Assembly (NCBI GenBank): GCA_963700925.1
Contig: OY969553.1
Location: forward strand, 744,001 to 808,000
Source: CAWJMD01 sp963700925
GTDB lineage: Bacteria; Actinomycetota; Actinomycetes; Actinomycetales; CAWJMD01
Direction of reading: 5' to 3'
DNA length: 64,000 nucleotides
Shown: positions 25,133-31,722 of the stretch, piece after piece
Numbering within the stretch: the first letter of the stretch is position 1
Layout of the letters: each line of letters starts with the position of its first letter
The notes under the pieces: generated by a model
Database searches by the model: none
Seen by the model: the letters and a program-made list of their open reading frames with translations, nothing else
Told to the model about the DNA's origin: nothing
Position numbers and translations under genes: made by a program

Positions 25133-26794
25133 GTGCGCGCCCACCGCTTGCGTCCCCTCGCCGCCGTCGCGGCCGTCGCCCTGCTGCTGACGGCGGCACC
25201 CGCCTCCGGTGCGGGCTCCGCGGCCACCCCTGCTGCACCCACCACTGCGCCCACCACCAGCGAGGGCGTCGCCGTCGCCGCAGCGGATGCAGCGGCGAAG
25301 GGCTTCGACCGCCACATCCCGGGTGTCCCGAGTCTCGACGGCGCGACCATCCCCGAGCTCCAGCAGCAGATGAGGTCCGGACGGCTGACGTCCACCCGGC
25401 TGACGCTCGCCTACCTCGCCCGCATCCACCGCTACGACGACGACCTCGGCGCGGTGCTGGAGGTCAACCGCCATGCGCTGTACGAGGCCTGGCAGAGCGA
25501 CCTTCACCGGGCTCGGCACGGCCAACGGTCACGGCTGGAAGGCGTGCCCGTGCTGCTCAAGGACAACGTCGACACGAAGGCACAGGGCGCCACCGCCGGC
25601 TCGCGGGCCCTCCTGCGGTCACGGCCCGACGACGCGCACATCGTGAAGAGGCTGCACGACGCCGGTGCCGTTGTGATCGGCAAGGCGAACCTGTCGGAGT
25701 GGGCCAACTTCCGCTCCACCAACTCGTCGAGCGGGTGGTCGGCGGTCGGAGGCCTGACGAACAACGCGTACGTCCTCGACCGCAACCCCTGCGGCTCGTC
25801 GTCGGGCTCGGGCGCAGGCGTGGCCGCGTCCCTCGCGCAGGTTGCCGTCGGCACCGAGACCGACGGCTCGATCGTCTGCCCGGCAGGCGCCAACGGCATC
25901 GTCGGCTCGAAGCCGACCCTCGGGCTGGTCAGCCGCGACGGCATCGTGCCGCTCTCGGCCGAGCAGGACACCGCGGGCCCGATGGCGCGTCACATGGTCG
26001 ACGCGGCCATCACGCTCAACGTGCTGCAGGGCAGGGACAGGAAGGACCCGGCGACGCTGGAGATCCCGGCCGGCCAGACGCGCGACTACCTGAAGGCGCT
26101 GGACGAGGACTCGCTCCAGGGAGCCCGCATCGGCGTGTGGCGGCTGGAGACCACGTCGCCCGAGACGGACGTCGTGACCGAGGAGGCCGTCGCCGCCCTG
26201 CGTGCCGCCGGCGCGACCACGGTCGACGTGCAGCTGCCCTACCAGGACATCGTCGACGCGAACGAGTTCCCGGCGCTGCTCTCGGAGTTCAAGCGCGACA
26301 TCGAGACCTATCTGGCCGCCACGCCGGGCCGTCACCCCGACACCCTCGCCGAGCTGATCGCCTTCAACGAGGCCGACCCCGTCGAGCTGGAGCCCTTCGG
26401 CCAGGAGATCTTCCAGCTGGCGCTCGAGGCGCCCGACGCCGACTCGGCCGAGGCCCAGCAGGCACGGGCGGCCGCGACGGACGCCGCCCGGCGCAGTATC
26501 GACGAGACCCTCGCGGCGCACGACCTCGACGCCATCGTGGCCCCGACCAACAGCCCTGCCTGGCTCACGACCCTCGGGGAGGGCGACGACTTCAAGTTCG
26601 GTTCGTCGGGACCGGCGGCCGTCGCGGGCTATCCCAACACCACGGTCCCCGCCGGCTACAGCGGCGAGCTGCCCGTCGGGCTGAGCTTCTTCGGCACCCG
26701 CTGGGACGACGCCCGGATCATGAGCCTGGCGTACTCGTTCGAGCAGGCCACCGACGTGCGCCGTCCGCCACAGCTGCTGCCGACGATCGACTGA
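25133..26794 (+). CDS. secreted amidase (amidase signature family)
   Basis: A 553-residue amidase with a cleavable signal (LAAVAAVALLLTAAPASGAG). The Ser-cisSer-Lys triad is visible: Lys in GVPVLLKDNVDT near residue 144, cis-Ser in ETDGSIVCPAG near 245 and the nucleophile region NPCGSSSGSGAGVA near 222. C-terminal PNTTVPAGYSGELPVGLSFF fits the family. GTG 25133 is chosen because CTGGAGG lies five bases upstream and the signal begins there. It is transcribed away from prfB. Substrate is unknown; secreted members can act on peptides, fatty amides or wall components. Confidence 0.88.
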   Translation: MRAHRLRPLAAVAAVALLLTAAPASGAGSAATPAAPTTAPTTSEGVAVAAADAAAKGFDRHIPGVPSLDGATIPELQQQMRSGRLTSTRLTLAYLARIHRYDDDLGAVLEVNRHALYEAWQSDLHRARHGQRSRLEGVPVLLKDNVDTKAQGATAGSRALLRSRPDDAHIVKRLHDAGAVVIGKANLSEWANFRSTNSSSGWSAVGGLTNNAYVLDRNPCGSSSGSGAGVAASLAQVAVGTETDGSIVCPAGANGIVGSKPTLGLVSRDGIVPLSAEQDTAGPMARHMVDAAITLNVLQGRDRKDPATLEIPAGQTRDYLKALDEDSLQGARIGVWRLETTSPETDVVTEEAVAALRAAGATTVDVQLPYQDIVDANEFPALLSEFKRDIETYLAATPGRHPDTLAELIAFNEADPVELEPFGQEIFQLALEAPDADSAEAQQARAAATDAARRSIDETLAAHDLDAIVAPTNSPAWLTTLGEGDDFKFGSSGPAAVAGYPNTTVPAGYSGELPVGLSFFGTRWDDARIMSLAYSFEQATDVRRPPQLLPTID

Positions 26795-26823
26795 CCCCAC
26801 GGGATGGAGGTGCCGAGCGCGGG

Positions 26824-27783
26824 TCAGGTGCCCGCGAGCCGTTCCACGACCAGAGCGAGCTCGCCGACCTCGCCGACCATCACCGAGCTGATCCCGAGCT
26901 CCTCGCGGAGCCTCTGGAGCTTCTCGGTCAGGCCCTGCACCGAGCCGATGAACACGTGGGGCGAGTCGGCCAGCTCGTCGGCGGAGATCGCGATGCCGCT
27001 ACGGGCGGTGAGCGTGGCGGCGACCTCCACCAGGTGGGGCCGCGGCTGGTCGGTCACGACCACAGGGCTCGACGAGGGATAGATGTTCAGCTCGATGTCG
27101 TCGAAGCGGTCACCGGCCGCCTCCCGCACCCACGCGATCTTCTCGGCCGCCGCCTCGAAGGTCATGCTGCGCGGGTCGGCACTGGGGCCGGGCAACAGGC
27201 GCGGCGCAAGCCCCACGGTCTGGGCCTCCCGTCCGGCCAGCGAGAGCGTGCCCCGGCCGCCACCACCGATGAAGAACGGCGGATGGGGGCGCTGGACGGG
27301 GACGGGCCCGGCGTCGTAGTCGGTGATCGTGTAGTGCTCGCCGGTGTAGCTGAAGGGCCCGTGCGCGAAGCAGCCCTTGAGCACGGCCACCGACTCCTCG
27401 AGCCGCGCCCGGCGCACGGGCGTCGGGTCGAACGGGAGGCCGATCGCCTCGTACTCGGCCCGGTTCCACCCCGCACCGATGGCGACCTCGAGCCGACCCT
27501 CGCTCAGCACGTCGAGGCTGGCGAGCTCCTGCGCCAGCACCGCAGGGTGGCGCAGGTCGTTGTTGAGCACGAAGGCTGCGAACCGCAGGGTGCTGGTGGC
27601 CGCGGCGACGGTCGCCATCGTCGCGACCGGCGCGAGCTGGTCGCCCAGGTGGTCGGGGATCACCAGGACGTCGATGCCGGAACCCTCTGCGCGGCGGGCG
27701 GTCTCGCCGAGCTCGCGCCCGCTGGCGGGAGCGCGAGCCTCGGCGAGGAAGCGGAACGGACGCGCCGCCCGCGTGACGGGCAC
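26824..27783 (-). CDS. LLM-class F420-dependent oxidoreductase
   Basis: A 319-residue luciferase-like TIM-barrel enzyme. Family stretches include RFAAFVLNNDLRHPAVLAQE, LEVAIGAGWNRAEYEAIGLP near residue 100 and HPPFFIGGGGRGTLSLAGRE near 166. The pattern is close to the actinobacterial F420-dependent group, which uses reduced F420 for hydride transfer. Substrate unknown. GTG 27783 begins two bases after the stop of the AIM24 gene, so the two are co-transcribed. FMN use cannot be excluded from sequence alone. Confidence 0.85.
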   Translation of the reverse strand: MPVTRAARPFRFLAEARAPASGRELGETARRAEGSGIDVLVIPDHLGDQLAPVATMATVAAATSTLRFAAFVLNNDLRHPAVLAQELASLDVLSEGRLEVAIGAGWNRAEYEAIGLPFDPTPVRRARLEESVAVLKGCFAHGPFSYTGEHYTITDYDAGPVPVQRPHPPFFIGGGGRGTLSLAGREAQTVGLAPRLLPGPSADPRSMTFEAAAEKIAWVREAAGDRFDDIELNIYPSSSPVVVTDQPRPHLVEVAATLTARSGIAISADELADSPHVFIGSVQGLTEKLQRLREELGISSVMVGEVGELALVVERLAGT

Positions 27784-27785
27784 CG

Positions 27786-28490
27786 TCAGCCGAAGAGCGA
27801 GCCGAGGCCCCCACCGCCGCCGCCACCGGCGGGCGGAGCGATGCCCTCGCTCGGCTGGACCACGACGAACCCGGGCCCGTGGAAGGCGAGCTGGAACGCC
27901 TCGCCGGTGCCGCCGCGCAGCATCGAGCGCAGGTTCATCGAGTTGACCACGCTGGGAACGAGGTTGACCGACCAGGCGATGACCGCCTGGGGGTCCACGA
28001 AGGTGGGCTGCTGCGAGCAGTCGAGCAGCATGGGCGGGCCGTCTGTCGTGATCGCCACCGTCCCGGTTCCGTTGATCACGGTGTTGAAGAGGCCCTGAGA
28101 CGCCATCGCGCCCATGCCCTGGACCCGCTTGATGTCCCAGTTGAGGGCGGCGTCGAAGGCCAGGATGTGTGCCCCGCCGACGGTGATGCCGTCACCCTCC
28201 AGCTGGAGGGTGAAGATGTCCTCGGCGAGACGCGCGAACCAGCAGGTGCCCTGGCCGGCGACGCGCATCAGGGGCGCGTCGTCCGAGCTGACCATCCGCC
28301 GGATCATGCGGCCCATGCTCCCCGCGCCCTCGTGCGCGAAGGTGAGCTGGCCCTGGTACGCGACCATCGCGCCCTTGGCGGCCAGGACGTCCGGGCCCAG
28401 GCCGACCCGCAGCAGCTTGCTGTTCTGCAGGGACCAGCGGTCGGTGCTCTGCTGCTGCATGTTGACCTGGTCGAAGAGCTGACTGCGCAT
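27786..28490 (-). CDS. AIM24 family protein
   Basis: A 234-residue AIM24-family protein (TRAP-like beta-sandwich). It shows GAMVAYQGQLTFAHEGAGS, MRVAGQGTCWFARLAEDIFT and AFDAALNWDIKRVQGMGAM, family hallmarks, and ends in a Gly-rich tail (GGGGGGGLGSLFG). Named after a yeast mitochondrial factor; bacterial members have no defined role and occur often in tandem with stress (Ter-type) genes. Here it precedes the F420-type oxidoreductase by two bases and follows the zinc-ribbon gene by 42 bases. Confidence 0.85.
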   Translation of the reverse strand: MRSQLFDQVNMQQQSTDRWSLQNSKLLRVGLGPDVLAAKGAMVAYQGQLTFAHEGAGSMGRMIRRMVSSDDAPLMRVAGQGTCWFARLAEDIFTLQLEGDGITVGGAHILAFDAALNWDIKRVQGMGAMASQGLFNTVINGTGTVAITTDGPPMLLDCSQQPTFVDPQAVIAWSVNLVPSVVNSMNLRSMLRGGTGEAFQLAFHGPGFVVVQPSEGIAPPAGGGGGGGLGSLFG

Positions 28491-28532
28491 CGTTCCCCCT
28501 CGGGACGGTTGAGCGAACGGCCGAAGTGGTGC

Positions 28533-28715
28533 CTACCACCACTCCGGGTCGAGCTTGCCTTCGATGCCGCGCATGTTGCGCCGGGCACACGACTCGCAGA
28601 TCCATGTCGTGCGCCCCGAGTCACTGCTCGACGAGCCTCCCGACCAGCCCAGCGGCGGGGGGTCGGACGGCGACACTGTTCCGCAGACCTGGCAGGTCAC
28701 GGCAGAACTCGGCAC
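28533..28715 (-). CDS. 60-residue zinc-ribbon protein
   Basis: A tiny protein with two CxxC knuckles, VTCQVCGTVS near residue 8 and WICESCARRNMRGIEGK near 39, separated by a Ser/Pro-rich loop; these four Cys should bind zinc. It ends KLDPEWW. The pattern is that of small actinobacterial zinc-ribbon proteins of unknown role. It lies 42 bases upstream of AIM24 on the same strand and probably heads that unit. Absence of other domains suggests a protein- or RNA-binding adaptor. Confidence 0.7.
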   Translation of the reverse strand: MPSSAVTCQVCGTVSPSDPPPLGWSGGSSSSDSGRTTWICESCARRNMRGIEGKLDPEWW

Positions 28716-28855
28716 ACGGGGAGACTAGCCACCGGGGGCCGCGCTCGGCAGGCAGTTGCGACGTGTCTGTGCCACCCGTCCCTCGGCTAGGGTCGTTGCC
28801 AGCATCAGCGGCCCTGGCGGGCCGGCCGAACCGACGTGATCTGGAGGAGACAGCT

Positions 28856-29710
28856 GTGGCTCGTCGGAGCGCGCTGCGGCGGGCTGGGGGGCGGCGCCGC
28901 AGCACCCTGGTCGCCCTCGCCGCAGCAGCGGTCACCGCGCTGGTCGTGGTCACGGTCGCGCAGGGCGTCACCGGCCATGGCGCGGCAGAGCGCTTCCGGG
29001 CCGCCGACGAGTCGCTCAAGACCGCGTCGCCGGTGGTCGCCGCCACGGCGCCCGCACCCACGAGCCAGGCTCCTGCGCTGGTGGCCGTCCCGGCGCCGAC
29101 GTCGACGTCCCGTCCGCCCGGGTCCACGGGTGGCGGCTCCTCCGGGGCGGCGTGCGACGTCGGGTCGGCCGACGCCCAGCAGGTCGTGGTCGTGGACTCG
29201 TCCGGTACCCGGGCCAGCGTCGAGGCGTGCTCACGGACGTCGGGCGGCGACTACGAGCGCGACCTCGGACCCTTCTCGGGCTACGTCGGCCGGAGCGGCG
29301 TCAGCTCCGCGAGCTCGAAGCGCGAGGGCGACGGCGCCACCCCTGCCGGCGTCTACCCCCTGCGTGGCGGGTTCGGGATCAACTCCGACCCCGGTCTCGC
29401 GCAGGGCTGGGACCGCGTCGACTCGTCGGACGTGTGGGTCGACGACCCGGACTCCTCGCTCTACAACACGCAGCAGCGCCTGCCCGCCGACGGCCGGTGG
29501 TCCAGCGCCGAGCCGCTCGCGAACGCGCCGGCGTACAACTACGCCCAGGTGATCGGGTACAACGAGGCGGCGACTCCGGGCCGCGGCAGCGCGATCTTCC
29601 TGCACGTCTCCACCGGGGGGCCGACCGCCGGGTGCGTCTCCGTCGCGACCTCGGCCCTGCTCGACCTGATGCGCTGGCAGGAGTCCGGTGCGGTGATCGT
29701 GATCCGATGA
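28856..29710 (+). CDS. L,D-transpeptidase-like cell wall enzyme, membrane-anchored
   Basis: A 284-residue protein with a basic N-terminus and one membrane helix (TLVALAAAAVTALVVVTVAQ), a Pro/Thr/Ser-rich linker to about residue 100, then a catalytic domain. The motif HVSTGGPTAGCVSVA near residue 253 carries His, Ser-x-Gly-like and Cys of L,D-transpeptidases of the YkuD/YafK type. GTG 28856 is preceded by GGAGGAGA. The stop overlaps the ATG of the next gene (ATGA). Crosslinking or anchoring at peptidoglycan stem peptides is inferred; two extra Cys early in the domain may form a disulfide. Confidence 0.78.
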   Translation: MARRSALRRAGGRRRSTLVALAAAAVTALVVVTVAQGVTGHGAAERFRAADESLKTASPVVAATAPAPTSQAPALVAVPAPTSTSRPPGSTGGGSSGAACDVGSADAQQVVVVDSSGTRASVEACSRTSGGDYERDLGPFSGYVGRSGVSSASSKREGDGATPAGVYPLRGGFGINSDPGLAQGWDRVDSSDVWVDDPDSSLYNTQQRLPADGRWSSAEPLANAPAYNYAQVIGYNEAATPGRGSAIFLHVSTGGPTAGCVSVATSALLDLMRWQESGAVIVIR

Positions 29711-30537
29711 GGGGCTCCAGCGTTCCGGCCGGACGTCGAAGGGCGCTCCGGGTTGTCGGCGTGGTCGCCGTCGCGGCCGGGCTGCTCGGGGGCTGCTCGG
29801 CCGACCCGGTCACCACTGCCCCGGACTCCCAGGGAGAAGCAGATGAGAGCAGCGCCTCCGAGACTCCAGGTGTCGCGGTGACCGCTGCCGCCGCGCCCGA
29901 GGGTCAGCCTGCGCCGGTCGGAGGCGTGGGATCCGTTGCCCCGCCGCCGGTCTCGAAGCCAGCTGCACCGGGACTGCCCGCCGGATTCACGTGGCGTGTT
30001 GCGTCTGTCTCGGCGTCGGACCTGCCCTCGTCGTGGCGCGAGGGCTGCCCAGTCGCACCGTCGTCGCTGCGGGCGGTCACCGTCGGGTACCACGCGATGA
30101 GCGGCGGCATCAGCACCGGTGTGCTCGTCATCCACGAAGACATGGAAGCGGCGACCCGGCGCGCCTTCGCCCGACTGTTCGAGATCAAGTTCCCGATCAC
30201 CAGCATCCGGCCCGTCGACGAGTTCGACGGCGACGACGACCGCTCCATGGCTGCGGACAACACCTCGGCGTTCAACTGCCGGGCCGCAGTGAACAACGGG
30301 CCGACGAGCTGGTCGAAGCATGCCTACGGACGGGCGATCGACGTCAACCCGCTGATCAACCCGTACATCCTCGACGGCGAGGTGCTGCCGCCCGGCGGGG
30401 CCAAGTACACCGACCGGGACGACGAGAGGCCCGGGATGATCACCTCGGGCTCACCGGCTCTGAAAGCGTTCACGGACAACGGGTTCACCTGGGGCGGCAC
30501 CTGGTCGAATCCCGACTACCAGCACATGCAGCGCTGA
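29707..30537 (+). CDS. M15 family D,D-carboxypeptidase/endopeptidase lipoprotein
   Basis: A 276-residue lipoprotein (lipobox AAGLLGGCSAD) with a Pro/Ala-rich spacer to about residue 95 and an M15-type zinc peptidase domain. Motifs are TSWSKHAYGRAIDVNPLINP near residue 203 and the final DYQHMQR, which give the H...D...H zinc site. VanY-like D-Ala-D-Ala cleavage or L-Ala-D-Glu hydrolysis is likely. Its ATG overlaps the stop of the L,D-transpeptidase gene, so the pair is translationally coupled. A strong hairpin follows 33 bases after the stop. Confidence 0.85.
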   Translation: MRGSSVPAGRRRALRVVGVVAVAAGLLGGCSADPVTTAPDSQGEADESSASETPGVAVTAAAAPEGQPAPVGGVGSVAPPPVSKPAAPGLPAGFTWRVASVSASDLPSSWREGCPVAPSSLRAVTVGYHAMSGGISTGVLVIHEDMEAATRRAFARLFEIKFPITSIRPVDEFDGDDDRSMAADNTSAFNCRAAVNNGPTSWSKHAYGRAIDVNPLINPYILDGEVLPPGGAKYTDRDDERPGMITSGSPALKAFTDNGFTWGGTWSNPDYQHMQR

Positions 30538-30570
30538 GGTCCACACCTCTTCCCGTTCAGGGGCCAGAAA

Positions 30571-30613
30571 CAGTCGGACCCACCGGCGCCGTATGCGCGG
30601 GTGGGTCCGACTG
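30571..30613 (+). terminator. terminator after the LDT/M15 pair
   Basis: CAGTCGGACCCACC (from 30571) pairs with GGTGGGTCCGACTG (to 30613) around a GC-rich loop of 15 bases. It lies 33 bases after the M15 stop and before the convergent 58-residue gene, so it may serve both sides. Confidence 0.8.
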
Positions 30614-30667
30614 TCTGCGGGCGGAGGTTGCTTCCAGGGCTCTCGTGAGCCGCGGATCACGCCCGGG

Positions 30668-30844
30668 TCAGGCGCTGGCAAGGCGGGCGGTGTAGCCGGC
30701 CTGCGCGAGCGCGCGGTTGGCAACGTGCACCTGACGGCTGGCACGCCGCTGCGCCCGGAGGGCGCGGACGAGCCGCAGGTGCTCGGAGTGCTGTTCGGTG
30801 CGCCGTTGGTGCTCCCGAGCCAGCTGCTCGTTGACGTGGTACAT
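30668..30844 (-). CDS. 58-residue basic protein downstream of whiB7
   Basis: A small protein rich in Arg, Gln and His, predicted all-helical (MYHVNEQLAREHQRRTEQHS, then RALRAQRRASRQVHVANRAL). I do not recognise the family. ATG 30844 has a good ribosome site (TAGGAGA eight bases upstream). It begins 37 bases after the whiB7 stop on the same strand, with no terminator between, so it is probably co-transcribed and hence induced with whiB7. Confidence 0.6.
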   Translation of the reverse strand: MYHVNEQLAREHQRRTEQHSEHLRLVRALRAQRRASRQVHVANRALAQAGYTARLASA

Positions 30845-30881
30845 CGTGGGTCTCCTACGAGTCTCATGGTCGGTGGGGTGG

Positions 30882-31190
30882 TCAGGCAGCGGAGTGCGCC
30901 TGGGTGTAGCGGGGGTCGTCCTTGCGTGGACGGCCACGGGGACGCTTGCGCGGGATCACGACTCCCGCCTCGAAGAGCTCGCCGCCCCAGACCCCCCACG
31001 GCTCGCGCCGCTCGAGGGCCCCTGCAAGACAGGCGTCCCTGGCCGGGCACGCCCCGCAGAGGGACTTGGCGAACTCGACATCGGCGGGACGGTCGGCGAA
31101 CCAGAGCTCGCCGTCGCTGTCCCGGCAGGGGATGCCGGTAGTGGGCTGTTTCGACTCGTCGAGCCGATCGAGCAGTGCCGCGAGCTGCAT
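30882..31190 (-). CDS. whiB7: WhiB7-type redox-sensing transcriptional regulator
   Basis: A 102-residue Wbl protein. Four cysteines (PCRDSDG, then LCGACPARDAC) would bind a [4Fe-4S] cluster; the turn GVWGGELFEAG follows; the C-terminus has an AT-hook RGRPRK, the mark of WhiB7. WhiB7 activates intrinsic antibiotic resistance genes together with the housekeeping sigma factor. ATG 31190 is chosen because AGGAGGT lies seven bases upstream. It is downstream of uvrD2, as in mycobacteria, and has a leader of about 460 bases with a WhiB7-like promoter, an upstream ORF and hairpins. Confidence 0.92.
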   Translation of the reverse strand: MQLAALLDRLDESKQPTTGIPCRDSDGELWFADRPADVEFAKSLCGACPARDACLAGALERREPWGVWGGELFEAGVVIPRKRPRGRPRKDDPRYTQAHSAA

Positions 31191-31263
31191 CGCGGGCACC
31201 TCCTGAAGGTCGGGCCACTCGTGGTGGCCTGGAGCGAGGGTCGTGTGGGACGTCTGGTGGGAA

Positions 31264-31347
31264 GTCCGCGGACGACGAAGGCCGCGGATCCCTGGTGGGT
31301 TCCGCGGCCTGGTGGCTCCGGTGCGAGTCGACGACTCCGGTCGACTC
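31264..31347 (-). promoter_or_regulatory. whiB7 leader hairpins (candidate attenuator)
   Basis: The leader RNA holds a ten-pair stem (AGGCCGCGGA with TCCGCGGCCT, 31279-31310). Upstream lies an eight-pair stem (GAGTCGAC with GTCGACTC, 31325-31347) that competes with a seven-pair stem reaching into the uORF stop (31339-31357). A GTCCGCGGAC palindrome (31264-31273) can pair with the large stem's arms. Mutually exclusive folds are what transcription attenuation needs. Mycobacterial and other actinobacterial whiB7 leaders are known to attenuate. Confidence 0.6.
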
Positions 31348-31356
31348 GTGGTCGAC

Positions 31357-31572
31357 CTAAACCGGTGGGCCCCCAGGCTTCACGGCTCCCGTGAAGGGGC
31401 GGGTGCGGGCATCGGGGATGGCCTTGCCGGACGGCAGAAGGCGCACTTCACCCTTGACCGCGCGCAGATCGCTCCCAACGTGCCGCATCTCCGTGAGCAC
31501 GGAGGTGACTGCGTAGGAGCGGTCACGGCACGCGAAAGCGATGCTGCTCTGCGGGTTCGTGTAGTTCTCCAT
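31357..31572 (-). CDS. 71-residue upstream ORF in the whiB7 leader
   Basis: An ORF with a strong ribosome site (GAGGAGGG seven bases before ATG 31572). The product begins MENYTNPQSSIAFACRDRSY and resembles no family I know. It lies wholly in the whiB7 leader and its stop codon falls in the first hairpin cluster, so ribosome position on it would decide which hairpin forms. It may be a regulatory uORF or encode a small protein, or both. Confidence 0.5.
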   Translation of the reverse strand: MENYTNPQSSIAFACRDRSYAVTSVLTEMRHVGSDLRAVKGEVRLLPSGKAIPDARTRPFTGAVKPGGPPV

Positions 31573-31661
31573 CTGTCACCCTCCTCTCACTGTCGCGGCT
31601 CGTGTCACACACACAGCCGGATGCCGGTCACGTCGCACAGCCCTGCCCGGGCTGTGATGAC

Positions 31662-31700
31662 AGGTTAGGCGGCGTGCGGCGCCGGGGGCAATCGAATTAC
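31662..31700 (-). promoter_or_regulatory. WhiB7-type autoregulated promoter of whiB7
   Basis: Reading leftward: the A+T-rich GTAATTCGA, then a -35 TTGCCC (31686-31691), 18 bases, then a -10 TAACCT (31662-31667). An A+T-rich patch just upstream of -35 is what WhiB7 reads through its AT-hook. The start of transcription should be near 31655, 80 bases before the uORF. Confidence 0.6.
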
Positions 31701-31722
31701 GGCGGTTCGTGAAAAAAGTTGC

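Noticed and set aside
23977..28098. A 1,373-codon rightward open frame across prfB, the amidase, the oxidoreductase and AIM24
   Set aside because: It is antisense or out of frame to well-recognised genes, has no family resemblance, and its amino acid make-up is that of GC-rich shadow frames.
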